DNA from: Thermosyntropha sp.
GTDB lineage: Bacteria; Bacillota; Syntrophomonadia; Syntrophomonadales; Syntrophomonadaceae
Direction: 5' to 3'
DNA length: 52,126 bases
NCBI RefSeq assembly: GCF_017656155.1
Contig: NZ_JACDOH010000012.1
Location: 1-52,126, forward strand
Each line of letters starts with the position of its first letter. The stretch's first letter is position 1. The notes beneath the pieces were generated by a model, which saw nothing but the letters and a program-made list of their open reading frames with translations, had not been told where the DNA came from and ran no database searches. A program made the translations under genes and the position numbers. Of the stretch, positions 43,358-52,124 are shown piece by piece.

Positions 43358-44513
43358 AATTGATTTTAGCCTCTCTTTTTTCTTTTTTAAGGATGTTGTT
43401 TATAAAAGATGTATATTCTCTGCCTATGTTAGGCCATATCCAGTTTTTACCTAGAGCATATGCGTTTTGCTGCAGAGTTTCTTTTAGCTTGCCGTCGCCT
43501 AAAATTTTTTTAATGAGAGTTGCTATTTCTCCAGGGTCAGCTTCTGCAGCTAAAAGCCCCCGATTATTTTTTAATACTTCAACTGCATAAGTATAAGAAG
43601 TAGAAACAATGGCCCTTCCACAGCCAATGGCAAAGGTAAGGGTGCCGCTTACCGCCTGGTCTTTATTAGGGTAAGGGCTCAGGTAAATATCGGTGAGATA
43701 AAGGTATTCGCCCAGTTCTTCGTCACTTAAAAATTTATTTACAAACTGCACCTTATTCTCTAAATTTAGCTGAACGATAAGATTTTCCAGCATTTCACGG
43801 TAATTTTCCCCTTCGACTTTTTTAAGCATAGGGTGAGTTTGTCCCAGGATGAGGTATTTGGTGTCGGGATATTCCCGGACAACTTCAGCCATGGCTTTTA
43901 TGCCCAGTTCTAATCCTTTGCCCGGGCCTATAAGGCCGAAGGTGCTTATTATTTCATATCCGGTAAGATTGTATTTTGCTTTTAAAACCTGGCTGTCTTC
44001 TTTTTTAAAAGGCGGCACTCCATGACCTATAACTCTTATTTTATTTTTAGGGATGTGATACAACCTGTTTAAAAATTCGGCCGATTTTTGGGTCATACAT
44101 ACTATTCCTGATGCCTTTGTTCCCAAATTTTGCAGAATTTTAAGCTGCTTTGGCTGAGGTTTAGGTAAAACTGTATGAGTTATTAAAATATAAGGTTTAT
44201 TAAGCAACCGGGTAAACTCCAATATATACTCTCCGCTTTCTCCTCCAAATATCCCGTATTCATGCTGAATAATTACCAGTTCAAGATCTGGAGAAGTGTT
44301 TACTAGAAGGGCAGCTTGACGGTAATCAGCTTTTTCCTCCTGGTTTATGTTAAAAATAACTTCATTTCCATAATTATATTTATAGCTATTGTCAGATACA
44401 GCAATTATTTTTACATTTTGTTTATTCAGCTCCAGGCTCTTTTTTAAATCCATGGAAAAAGTAGCAATCCCACATTGTTTTGGCGGGAAAGTGCCTAAGT
44501 TTACTACTGACAA
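43344..44513 (-). CDS. GT4-family glycosyltransferase
   Basis: This 389-residue GT-B enzyme opens with VVNLGTFPPKQCGIATFSMD, the N-terminal Rossmann start seen in GT4 proteins. It continues with VIIQHEYGIFGGESGEY, ISTFGLIGPGKGLELGIKAM at the domain junction, and DIYLSPYPNKDQAVSGTL with the E-x7-E-like donor site region (AIVSTSYTYAVEVLKNNRG). The donor is likely GDP-mannose because the next genes upstream make it; this is inference. TTG at 44513 is used, with AGGAGG nine bases before. It overlaps the downstream barrel gene by 14 bp. Confidence 0.85.
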   Translation of the reverse strand: MSVVNLGTFPPKQCGIATFSMDLKKSLELNKQNVKIIAVSDNSYKYNYGNEVIFNINQEEKADYRQAALLVNTSPDLELVIIQHEYGIFGGESGEYILEFTRLLNKPYILITHTVLPKPQPKQLKILQNLGTKASGIVCMTQKSAEFLNRLYHIPKNKIRVIGHGVPPFKKEDSQVLKAKYNLTGYEIISTFGLIGPGKGLELGIKAMAEVVREYPDTKYLILGQTHPMLKKVEGENYREMLENLIVQLNLENKVQFVNKFLSDEELGEYLYLTDIYLSPYPNKDQAVSGTLTFAIGCGRAIVSTSYTYAVEVLKNNRGLLAAEADPGEIATLIKKILGDGKLKETLQQNAYALGKNWIWPNIGREYTSFINNILKKEKREAKINYAGL

Positions 44514-44598
44514 AGTATGCGTCCTCCTCTTTTATTTTTTATCTATATTTTTCCATATAAATTACCATATTATACTGATTAGTTATTAGAATAAAATC

Positions 44599-45996
44599 TT
44601 AATTGACATTTTCTAAAAAAAAGAAAATTTCTTCTTTTATTTTTTCTAGATTTTCTTCTGAATCTGCTTCACAGCGCACTATGAGTTCAGGCCCGGTATT
44701 AGAAGCCCTTATTAATCCCCATCCAAAGGAGAATATGACGCGGACTCCATCAATATCGACAGTTTTATATTTTTTTTTAAAATGTTTTCTTGCTTTTTCA
44801 ACGATTTCCCATTTTTTTTCATCAATGCTTTTTATTCTTATTTCAGGAGTAGCGTGATATTTGGGGACGTCGGATAACATTTGGCTTACGGTTTCGGTTT
44901 TATGGGATACCAGTTCGATAAAGCGGGCACCTGCATAGACTGCATCATCGAAACCATAGTAATTATCTGCAAAAAACATATGTCCTGACATCTCACCGGT
45001 AAATACAGCTCCAATTTCTTTCATTTTGGCTTTAATCAAAGAATGTCCGGTTTTATACATGATTGGTTTTCCGCCTAAACGATTTATTTCATCTATAAGG
45101 CTTTGCGAACATTTTACTTCTATGATAGCCGGAGTGCCGGGATAGCGAGGGAGTATATCCCGCCAGAAAAGAATCATTAACATATCTCCCCATAAAAGTT
45201 CTCCTCTATCATCGACTATTCCGATACGGTCGCCATCGCCGTCGATTCCTATGCCAAAATCGGCTCCGATTTCTTTGACCTTCAGTGCTAAGTCTTGCAT
45301 GTTTTTGGGGTCTACTGGGTCAGGATGATGGTTGGGAAAATCAGGATCGGATTTGCAGTAGAGTTCAATAACTTCACATCCTAATTGGCGGTAAATTTCG
45401 GGGGCAAATAAAGAAGCAGTGCCATTGCCGCAATCTAATGCTATCTTAAGTTTTCTAGGGCCAAGTTTGATCTTATTTTGTATCATTGAGGAATATTCCG
45501 GGAAAATATCTATTTTTTTTATCGAACCTTTTTGGGGGCTTAAAAATTCTTTTTTTTCTGCCAGTTTTCTTATTTCCTGAATTTGTTCGCCATATATGGT
45601 AGACTCCCCGAACCACAGTTTTAAACCGTTGTATTCAGGAGGATTATGGCTGGCGGTAATCATTATTCCTGCTTTAATGTCAAGATGCCTGGCAGCAAAA
45701 TAAAACATGGGGGTTATTACCAGACCCAAATCGATTATGTTAAATCCAGAATTTAAAAGCGCATTAACTGCTATTTTGTGCAGAGCAGGGGATGATTTTC
45801 GATTATCGTGTCCTATAACTATAGTTTTTTCTCCCCGGGTATGAGAGTATAAAGCAAATGCGCGAATAATGTTTTCAAATATTTCGTCGGTAATTTCCTG
45901 TCCCATTATACCGCGAATGTCGTACTGCCTGAATATGTTTTTAATGGGAATCTCCTCCTTGACGATTTTGCTTGCTGGAAATTTAAAGCAGATCAT
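44599..45996 (-). CDS. manB: Phosphomannomutase/phosphoglucomutase
   Basis: This protein of about 450-465 residues belongs to the alpha-D-phosphohexomutase family. IFRQYDIRGIMGQEITDE opens it, and TASHNPPEYNGLKLW holds the phosphoserine. The metal loop GIGIDGDGDRIGIVDDRG and sugar loop TGEMSGHMFFAD follow, and ASNTGPELIVRCEAD binds phosphate. It interconverts mannose-6-phosphate and mannose-1-phosphate (or glucose). ATG at 45996 overlaps the manC stop by 14 bp, but its ribosome site is poor. AAGGAGGAG inside the gene points to an ATT at 45945, just before the conserved IFRQYDIRG; both starts are possible. Confidence 0.9.
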   Translation of the reverse strand: MICFKFPASKIVKEEIPIKNIFRQYDIRGIMGQEITDEIFENIIRAFALYSHTRGEKTIVIGHDNRKSSPALHKIAVNALLNSGFNIIDLGLVITPMFYFAARHLDIKAGIMITASHNPPEYNGLKLWFGESTIYGEQIQEIRKLAEKKEFLSPQKGSIKKIDIFPEYSSMIQNKIKLGPRKLKIALDCGNGTASLFAPEIYRQLGCEVIELYCKSDPDFPNHHPDPVDPKNMQDLALKVKEIGADFGIGIDGDGDRIGIVDDRGELLWGDMLMILFWRDILPRYPGTPAIIEVKCSQSLIDEINRLGGKPIMYKTGHSLIKAKMKEIGAVFTGEMSGHMFFADNYYGFDDAVYAGARFIELVSHKTETVSQMLSDVPKYHATPEIRIKSIDEKKWEIVEKARKHFKKKYKTVDIDGVRVIFSFGWGLIRASNTGPELIVRCEADSEENLEKIKEEIFFFLENVN

Positions 45997-47029
45997 AGCG
46001 CCCCAGTGTTTGCAGTTTATTGGTAATTTCCCGCATATCTTGGCATTTATCTCGCTTGGTTATGAAGATGATATCCTCGGTTTCTACCACCAGGAGATTA
46101 TCTACTCCGTAAAGAACCAGGGTTTTATCAGTTTGTCTGGTTATGCAGTTTTGTGCATCTAAGAATAAAACATCTGACCCGATGGCAATGTTTGCAAACT
46201 GGTCTTTAGGGTGCAGTTTCTCAAGTGCATTCCAGCTGCCTAAATCACACCAGCCAAAATCGGCAGGGACTACAGCTAAACGGGTTGATTTTTCAGCTAT
46301 CCCGTGGTCAATGCTTATATCCGGAAGTTCTGAGTATGAACTTATGTAAAATTCAGGTCCCTTTATAATCTTTTCGTATATTTCGGGAAGATTAAGGGCG
46401 AATTCTTCTAAAAAGGTTTTAACTTTACCGATATATATTCCGGAATTCCACATGTGGTTTTTGCTTTTTATATAGACTTCAGCTGTTTTAAGATCTGGTT
46501 TCTCATAAAAAGAGCTGACTTGATATACATCGGGGATTTGACCTACTTCCCATTTTGTTTTCTCAATATAGCCGAATCCTGTTTCCGGATGGTCGGGAGT
46601 TATTCCGATAGTAATAAGATAACCTTCTTCAGCAGCCTGATATGCTTTCTTCAAGGTTTCAGAGAATTTATCCAGATGCAACACATGGTGGTCAGCCGGG
46701 AAAATGCCTATTATATCATTTTTGTTTTTGATATGGTAATGAGACAAAATTAAGCCCACTGCTGAAGCGGTATTTTTATTGTCAGGTTCACTTAAAAGTT
46801 CAATATTATCCTCATATGGATGAGCTTTAACTATTTCTACAATCGGTTTTATAAGATTATCATTGGTTAAAATAACGATTTTTTTTGCTCCTGCCGCTTT
46901 TATCCGGTCTATGGTGTGTTCGAGCATAGATTTATTATCAACCAGCTGGCAAAGCTGTTTAGGTCTGAAACTTCTGCTTTCAGGCCAGAGACGCACTCCT
47001 TTGCCGCCTGCTAAGATGACTGAAATCAT
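45983..47029 (-). CDS. manC: Mannose-1-phosphate guanylyltransferase
   Basis: This 348-residue nucleotidyltransferase has VILAGGKGVRLWPESR at the start (nucleotide loop), GIFPADHHV near residue 100, FGYIEKTKW and the FYEKPD signature. PADFGWCDLGSWNAL near residue 260 is typical of ManC-type GDP-mannose pyrophosphorylases. It makes GDP-mannose from mannose-1-phosphate and GTP. It lacks the C-terminal isomerase domain of bifunctional enzymes. ATG at 47029 is chosen because AGGGAGG precedes it; the longer frame from 47071 adds no conserved residues. It is the first gene of the manC-manB-GT4-barrel operon. Confidence 0.9.
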   Translation of the reverse strand: MISVILAGGKGVRLWPESRSFRPKQLCQLVDNKSMLEHTIDRIKAAGAKKIVILTNDNLIKPIVEIVKAHPYEDNIELLSEPDNKNTASAVGLILSHYHIKNKNDIIGIFPADHHVLHLDKFSETLKKAYQAAEEGYLITIGITPDHPETGFGYIEKTKWEVGQIPDVYQVSSFYEKPDLKTAEVYIKSKNHMWNSGIYIGKVKTFLEEFALNLPEIYEKIIKGPEFYISSYSELPDISIDHGIAEKSTRLAVVPADFGWCDLGSWNALEKLHPKDQFANIAIGSDVLFLDAQNCITRQTDKTLVLYGVDNLLVVETEDIIFITKRDKCQDMREITNKLQTLGRYDLL

Positions 47030-47151
47030 ATTTTTTACCTCCCTGAATAGCTGACAAATTATTTTATGCAAAAAGATGCCAGAAATATGACAGACAGGTT
47101 AAACCTTCTTAATATTATTAGCTTTTAGGAAAGAGAATATAACTTAAACAT

Positions 47152-47189
47152 AAAAAATATCCCTCCTTTAATTAGAAGAAGGGATATTT
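47152..47189 (-). terminator. Terminator of the second MATE gene
   Basis: On the minus strand AAATATCCCT (47189-47180) pairs with AGGGATATTT (47164-47155), followed by more T. It separates the MATE gene from manC. Confidence 0.75.
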
Positions 47190-47216
47190 AACTAAAAAAG
47201 CAGTTTTTGCTTTATA

Positions 47217-48599
47217 TTAACTTTGTGACCTAAGCGAACCTGTATCTGGAAAGCCATGTTTTTCTAGATGGCGTATATAGCTTATAAATACCAATGTGGT
47301 GATGCTGATAGCAATTAAATCAGATAAAGGGAAGGCAAGCCATATCCCCCTTATACCCAAAAATTTGGGCAGTATTAAAAGGGCAGGCAAAAGCAAAACC
47401 ACCTGGCGCAGAAGTGAAAGCCACATGGCGGTAAAACCTTTGCCTACTGCCTGAAAGGTGCTGGACATAATTATAGACGGACCAACAAAAGGCAGAAGCC
47501 AGGTTATGTTGCGCATTGCTATAATTCCCATATTGATGAGTTCAGGATCACGGTTGAAAACGGCTACCAGATGACCGGGAAAAAGCTGAAAAGCCAAAAA
47601 GCCGATACTCATTATAATAAATGCCCCCAGGGCTGCTTTTTTAATGGCAGATTTCATTCTAGATAAATTTTTGGCTCCATAGTTGAAGCCGACGATAGGA
47701 ATTAAACCTTGATTAAGCCCCATGACTGGCATGAATATAAGGGACTGGACTCTGAAATATATACCCATAGCTCCGATAGCGCGGTATCCGTAAGGCGCTA
47801 AGCTATGATTTAGAACTAATATTATAATACTGTTAACTAACTGCATAATCATCGAAGGAAATCCTACTTTATAGATTTGACCCAATATTTGGGGATCAAA
47901 TTTAAAACTTCTAAGTTTGGGAGTTAATAGGCTTTTTCCTTTAAGGAAGTAGTTTAAATTGATACTTGCGCCGGCTACTTGTCCAATAATAGTAGCAATG
48001 GCTGCTCCTTGGACTCCTAATTCAGGGAAAGGACCTATACCGAAAATGAGAAAAGGATCCAGCAACATGTTAGTTAGAGCGCCGGTTATCATGGATTTCA
48101 TAGGAATTCCTGCATTTCCTTCTGCTTGGATTATGCTTCCGGATATCATAGCAAAATACATCAGTATACTTCCAGCCAGGATTACACTAATATAGTCAAG
48201 GCTCATTTGAAAAAGATCAGGGGTAACTCCGAAAAATTTAAGGATTTGTTCAATGTAAGTTAAGCCTAAGGCAGCAGTTATGATGCCATAAACAAGTACT
48301 ATCAAAAGACCGTGTTCAGCAGAATTTACTGCATTTTTGAGGTTTTTTTCTCCTAGACGACGGGAAATAATTGAGGTTAGTCCTATTCCGGTGCCGGATG
48401 AAATAGCAATCATTACCATCTGCACGGGGAAACAAATGGTTAATGCTGCGATAGCCTGCCCGGCTCCAATTTTTCCCACCCAGAAGGTATCAACAATATT
48501 ATAAAGTGCCTGAATAGTCATGCCGATTATGGCCGGCAAGGACATGGTTATAAGCAATTTTCCTATGCTGCCTTCTGCCAGATTACCTTTAAGACGCAT
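47217..48599 (-). CDS. MATE-family efflux transporter (second copy)
   Basis: This 460-residue twelve-helix MATE protein has SLPAIIGMTIQALYNIVDTF in helix 1, then TSIISRRLGEKN, PVMGLNQGLIPIVGFNYGA and a second-half repeat. It opens with a short LKGNLAEGSIGKLLI tail as in many clostridial MATE exporters. It would extrude cationic compounds using a Na+ or H+ gradient. It is not next to a regulator. Sequence differs clearly from the copy near 39 kb, so they are old paralogues. ATG is at 48599. Confidence 0.9.
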   Translation of the reverse strand: MRLKGNLAEGSIGKLLITMSLPAIIGMTIQALYNIVDTFWVGKIGAGQAIAALTICFPVQMVMIAISSGTGIGLTSIISRRLGEKNLKNAVNSAEHGLLIVLVYGIITAALGLTYIEQILKFFGVTPDLFQMSLDYISVILAGSILMYFAMISGSIIQAEGNAGIPMKSMITGALTNMLLDPFLIFGIGPFPELGVQGAAIATIIGQVAGASINLNYFLKGKSLLTPKLRSFKFDPQILGQIYKVGFPSMIMQLVNSIIILVLNHSLAPYGYRAIGAMGIYFRVQSLIFMPVMGLNQGLIPIVGFNYGAKNLSRMKSAIKKAALGAFIIMSIGFLAFQLFPGHLVAVFNRDPELINMGIIAMRNITWLLPFVGPSIIMSSTFQAVGKGFTAMWLSLLRQVVLLLPALLILPKFLGIRGIWLAFPLSDLIAISITTLVFISYIRHLEKHGFPDTGSLRSQS

Positions 48600-48891
48600 T
48601 TTTATTACCCCGTTTTAGTTTGTTTTATAATACTTACTTAATATAATTCGATTTTTAATCAAAAGCAAGGTTGGCATGTGAAGGGAACAAAGATCGACAT
48701 TATACATGGGTTTGGCTTTTTTTACCTTGCTCAAAATATTGCTATCTGTCAATATTAGATTAAAACAAAGACTACCATTGTTTTGTATAATGCATAGTGG
48801 GCTTGTAATGACCGTTAATAAATTATAAAATCAGATTATTTAAAAAAAAGAAAAAGCAAAGAATACAGAAATGAAGGAGGTAAGAGCCATA

Positions 48892-49776
48892 ATGGTAAGT
48901 TTGCAGATGAAGAAAGAGATAAGCCATTTTACAGAGCAGATATCGTTTAAGGATATTATTGGTATAATAATAGGTTCTTTCATAGTAGTTGTTGCTGTCC
49001 AGTCAATACTAATTCCGGCTAAGGTGTTAACAGGTGGGGTCACTGGAGTAGCTATAGTTTTACAGTTTGTAACTGATTGGCCAACCTGGCTTTGGTTTTT
49101 AGTTTTAAATATTCCAATTTTTATTGCGGGATATAAATTCGTCAGCCGCCGCTTTGTTATTTACAGCCTATTTGCTACTTTGCTTCAGTCATTTTTGCTG
49201 GGGATAATGCCGCCGATTAATCTTAATATAGATAACCTTTTACTGGCGGCTGTTTTTGGTGGAGCATTAAATGGATTGGGATCAGGCATAATTTTGCGAT
49301 ATAAAGGCTCTTCAGGAGGTATGGATATAATTGCTGTAATAGTTAAGAGAGTGTGGGGTTACAGTATAGGTCAGACTTTCTTTTTAGGCAATCTGGTGGT
49401 TTTAGCCCTTTCGCTGGTTGTATTTAACCTGGAGCTGGCTTTATTTTCTGCTATATCTATTTATGTTTTTTCCAAAACGTTGGATGCAGTAGAGGCTGGG
49501 CCCAATGTTACCAGGACTGCCATGATAATTTCGGAGCGCAGCAAAGAAATTGCAATGGAAATAATGGACAATCTCAACCGCGGATGTACTTATATTCCAG
49601 GAGAAGGAGCCTATTCAGGTAAAGAAAGAAGAATAATATTAGTTACAGTGGGTAAGACACAACTGCCGCGGCTTAAAGAAATTGTGTTTCAGCTTGATCC
49701 TGAAGCTTTTATAATCATTAATGAAACTATTGAAGCCTTTGGGAAAGGATTCAGATCAAGCCGCGTTGATTTTTAA
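48892..49776 (+). CDS. YitT-family membrane protein (DUF161 plus DUF2179)
   Basis: This protein of about 294 residues has five to six hydrophobic segments containing the DUF161 features IPAKVLTGGVTGVAIVLQF and NGLGSGIILRYKGSSGGMDI. A cytoplasmic DUF2179 domain follows, with IISERSKEIAMEIMDNLNRG-type helix, GEGAYSGKERRIILVTVGK and LPRLKEIVFQLDP. YitT proteins are common in Firmicutes; the function is not established. ATG at 48892 is preferred over 48871, whose AAGGAGG would lie inside the gene; the spacing is slightly long. Confidence 0.85.
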   Translation: MVSLQMKKEISHFTEQISFKDIIGIIIGSFIVVVAVQSILIPAKVLTGGVTGVAIVLQFVTDWPTWLWFLVLNIPIFIAGYKFVSRRFVIYSLFATLLQSFLLGIMPPINLNIDNLLLAAVFGGALNGLGSGIILRYKGSSGGMDIIAVIVKRVWGYSIGQTFFLGNLVVLALSLVVFNLELALFSAISIYVFSKTLDAVEAGPNVTRTAMIISERSKEIAMEIMDNLNRGCTYIPGEGAYSGKERRIILVTVGKTQLPRLKEIVFQLDPEAFIIINETIEAFGKGFRSSRVDF

Positions 49777-49796
49777 GGGAGATTTTAAGAAAACTC

Positions 49797-49825
49797 TTGA
49801 CTTTATATGCCTGGCACTGTAAAAT
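49797..49825 (+). promoter_or_regulatory. Promoter of the tRNA pair
   Basis: TTGACT (49797-49802) and TAAAAT (49820-49825) are 17 bases apart, 20 bp ahead of tRNA-Glu. The spacing and match fit a strong housekeeping promoter. Confidence 0.75.
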
Positions 49826-49845
49826 AGCATCGTCGGGTTTAAAGA

Positions 49846-49920
49846 GGCCCCTTGGTCAAGTGGTTAAGACACCGCCCTTTCACGGCGGTAACAGGGGTTC
49901 GAATCCCCTAGGGGTCACCA
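49846..49920 (+). tRNA. trnE: tRNA-Glu (anticodon TTC)
   Basis: A complete cloverleaf is present. The acceptor arm GGCCCCT pairs with AGGGGTC, the anticodon stem CCGCC/GGCGG encloses CTTTCAC with TTC at the anticodon, and a GGTTCGAATCC T arm follows. The 3' CCA is encoded. tRNA-Val follows three bases later. Confidence 0.97.
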
Positions 49921-49923
49921 TAA

Positions 49924-49999
49924 GGGCGATTAGCTCAGCTGGGAGAGCACCTGCCTTACAAGCAGGGGGTCGTAGGTTCGAGCCCTGCATCGCCCACCA
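49924..49999 (+). tRNA. trnV: tRNA-Val (anticodon TAC)
   Basis: The acceptor GGGCGAT pairs with ATCGCCC, the D arm TAGCTCAGCTGGGAGAGC is typical, and the anticodon loop CTTACAA gives TAC. The T arm contains GGTTCGAGCC. CCA is encoded. It is co-transcribed with tRNA-Glu, and a terminator follows 12 bases after. Confidence 0.97.
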
Positions 50000-50010
50000 T
50001 ATATAAGAAT

Positions 50011-50053
50011 ATAAAGGGTTTAATCCTTAAGGATTAAACCCTTTAACTTTTTC
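50011..50053 (+). terminator. Terminator of the tRNA operon
   Basis: AAAGGGTTTAATCC (50013-50026) and GGATTAAACCCTTT (50031-50044) pair perfectly around TTAA, followed by AACTTTTTCT. Confidence 0.88.
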
Positions 50054-50076
50054 TACTAAAAACGCTTTTGCAAATT

Positions 50077-50121
50077 AGAAAAGGCCTTCAACTGAAAGTG
50101 AAGGCCTTTTCTCAAAATTTT
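50077..50121. terminator. Terminator between the tRNA operon and typA
   Basis: AGAAAAGGCCTTCA (50077-50090) pairs perfectly with TGAAGGCCTTTTCT (50099-50112) around an eight-base loop; TTTTTTTT at 50118 follows on the plus strand. It also lies directly after the typA stop on the minus strand, so it probably works in both directions. Confidence 0.8.
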
Positions 50122-50123
50122 TT

Positions 50124-51944
50124 TTAAGAGGCTTTGTTTTTATTTTTTTGTTTTCTTTCTCGGGTAGTTTTATCTAAAATCATTTTTCTAAGCCTTAATG
50201 ATTTAGGAGTAACTTCTAAAAGTTCATCATCATTTATGAATTCCAAGCATTTTTCTAATGACATTTCTATAGGTGGAACCAGCCTTAATGCATCATCAGA
50301 TCCGGAAGCCCGTGTGTTGGTAAGATGTTTTTTCTTACATACATTTACAGTTATATCCCCCGGTCTTGAGTTTTCGCCTACAATCATACCTTCATATACT
50401 TCAGTTCCCGGTGAAATAAAAAGATTGCCTCTTTCCTGAGCATTGTAAAGTCCATAGGCAACAGCAGTTCCAGTTTCTGAAGCAACCAAGGCTCCACGTG
50501 TGCGTGAAGGAATTTCACCTTTATAGGGAGCATATGTTTCAAAAACATGGTTCATTATTCCATTGCCTTTGGTTTCAGTTAAAAATTCTGACCGGTATCC
50601 TATCAGACCGCGCGATGGAATTAAGAATTCTAGTTTTACAATGTTGCTTGTTTTGTTAGTCATGTTTACCATTTCGCCTTTACGTCTGCCGCAATTTTCA
50701 ATAACTGTGCCTACATATTCTTCTGGAACCTCAATGAATAATCTTTCTATAGGTTCTTTAATAATTCCGTTTTCTTCTTTAAGAATTACTTCAGGACGGG
50801 TTACCGCAAATTCATATCCTTCCCGGCGCATTGTTTCAATTAAAACAGAAAGATGAAGCTCGCCTCTACCTGAAACCTTGAAAGTATCAGGAGCTAATTC
50901 TTCTACTCTAAGTGAAACATTAGAAAGCAGCTCTTTCATAAGCCTTTCTTTCAAATGGCGGCTGGTTACATAGGCACCTTCTAAACCGGCAAATGGACTG
51001 TCATTTACAACAAAATTCATGGATATAGTAGGTTCATCAATATTTACAAATTCCATAGGTTCAATGTTTTCTGGAGAACATAGAGTATCTCCTATGTTTA
51101 TTCCTTCTACTCCGGATACAGCAATTATTTCACCAACTGATGCTGATTCTATTTCGACTCTTTTCAGACCTTCAAATGTATAAATAGTGTTTATTTTGAC
51201 TTTTTCTGTTTTGCCTTCCGGGTTGCATATCACAGCTTCCTGTCCTTTAAAAATCCTGCCACGATAAATTTTGCCTATTCCGATTCTGCCTACATAATTA
51301 TCGTAGTCTATGGAGGAAATGACCATCTGCAAGGGTTTATCAGGACTTCCTGCCGGTGCAGGAATATGTTTTAATATAGCATCAAGTAAAGGTTGCATAT
51401 TATCAGAAGTCCCTTCAAGGGACAATTTAGCGTATCCTGCCTTGGCTGATGTGTAAACTACCGGAAAGTCAAGTTGGCTATCGTCAGCATCAAGGTCAAT
51501 GAAAAGTTCTAGAACCTCATCTAAAACTTCTAAGGGACGCGCATCGGGGCGGTCGATTTTGTTTATTACTACCAGAGGTTTAAGTCCGGCTTCCAATGCT
51601 TTGCGAAGTACAAAACGCGTTTGGGGCATAGGCCCTTCATAAGCGTCAACCAATAAAAGTACTCCATCTACCATCTTGACTATTCTTTCGACTTCACCGC
51701 CAAAGTCAGCATGACCTGGAGTATCAACGATGTTGATTTTAGTATTAGCGTAGAAAATGCTAGTATTCTTGGCCATGATGGTTATGCCGCGTTCCTTTTC
51801 TAGATCGTTGTTATCTAAAATCCTTTCTGGAACTATCTGATTATTGCGAAAAAAACCACACTGTTTAAGCAACTGGTCGACAAGAGTAGTTTTGCCATGA
51901 TCAACATGAGCAATTATAGCGATATTACGCAATTCATTTGTCAT
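50124..51944 (-). CDS. typA: Ribosome-associated GTPase TypA/BipA
   Basis: This 606-residue translational GTPase has P-loop AHVDHGKTTLVDQLL near residue 12, switch II DTPGHADFGGEVER, and VINKIDRPDARP (G4). An EF-G-like domain II follows, then TypA C-terminal parts with SGRGELHLSVLIETMRREG, PSRGLIGYRSEFLTETKG and NARASGSDDA-like TRASGSDDALRLVPP. It binds 70S ribosomes and helps large-subunit assembly, especially at low temperature. Length matches the family. ATG at 51944 starts it, and the leader holds a promoter candidate. Confidence 0.95.
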   Translation of the reverse strand: MTNELRNIAIIAHVDHGKTTLVDQLLKQCGFFRNNQIVPERILDNNDLEKERGITIMAKNTSIFYANTKINIVDTPGHADFGGEVERIVKMVDGVLLLVDAYEGPMPQTRFVLRKALEAGLKPLVVINKIDRPDARPLEVLDEVLELFIDLDADDSQLDFPVVYTSAKAGYAKLSLEGTSDNMQPLLDAILKHIPAPAGSPDKPLQMVISSIDYDNYVGRIGIGKIYRGRIFKGQEAVICNPEGKTEKVKINTIYTFEGLKRVEIESASVGEIIAVSGVEGINIGDTLCSPENIEPMEFVNIDEPTISMNFVVNDSPFAGLEGAYVTSRHLKERLMKELLSNVSLRVEELAPDTFKVSGRGELHLSVLIETMRREGYEFAVTRPEVILKEENGIIKEPIERLFIEVPEEYVGTVIENCGRRKGEMVNMTNKTSNIVKLEFLIPSRGLIGYRSEFLTETKGNGIMNHVFETYAPYKGEIPSRTRGALVASETGTAVAYGLYNAQERGNLFISPGTEVYEGMIVGENSRPGDITVNVCKKKHLTNTRASGSDDALRLVPPIEMSLEKCLEFINDDELLEVTPKSLRLRKMILDKTTRERKQKNKNKAS

Positions 51945-51986
51945 TGTAACCCCTCATTTCTAAAGTACCTTTCAGACAACATTTCT

Positions 51987-52016
51987 ATTATATAGGATAA
52001 ACTAAAATTTAAACAA
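51987..52016 (-). promoter_or_regulatory. Probable typA promoter
   Basis: On the minus strand TTGTTT (52016-52011) and TATAAT (51992-51987) lie 18 bases apart, about 40 bp ahead of the typA start. Confidence 0.5.
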
Positions 52017-52095
52017 TTTTTTTGTTGAATACTCGTTGGAAATAGGTTGAATTCTTACTTTTTAGTGCTCTGCGAAAAAAATGTTAAAAAATCTG

Positions 52096-52124
52096 TTGAC
52101 AATAAGCGAGGCAGGTGGTATTAT
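52096..52124 (+). promoter_or_regulatory. Strong promoter at the right edge
   Basis: TTGACA (52096-52101) and TATTAT (52119-52124) are 17 bases apart. It faces right and drives a gene outside the window. Confidence 0.7.

Noticed and set aside
49797-50006. Open frame of 69 codons across the tRNA pair
   Set aside because: It lies over two complete tRNA genes and has no ribosome site, so it is a chance frame.
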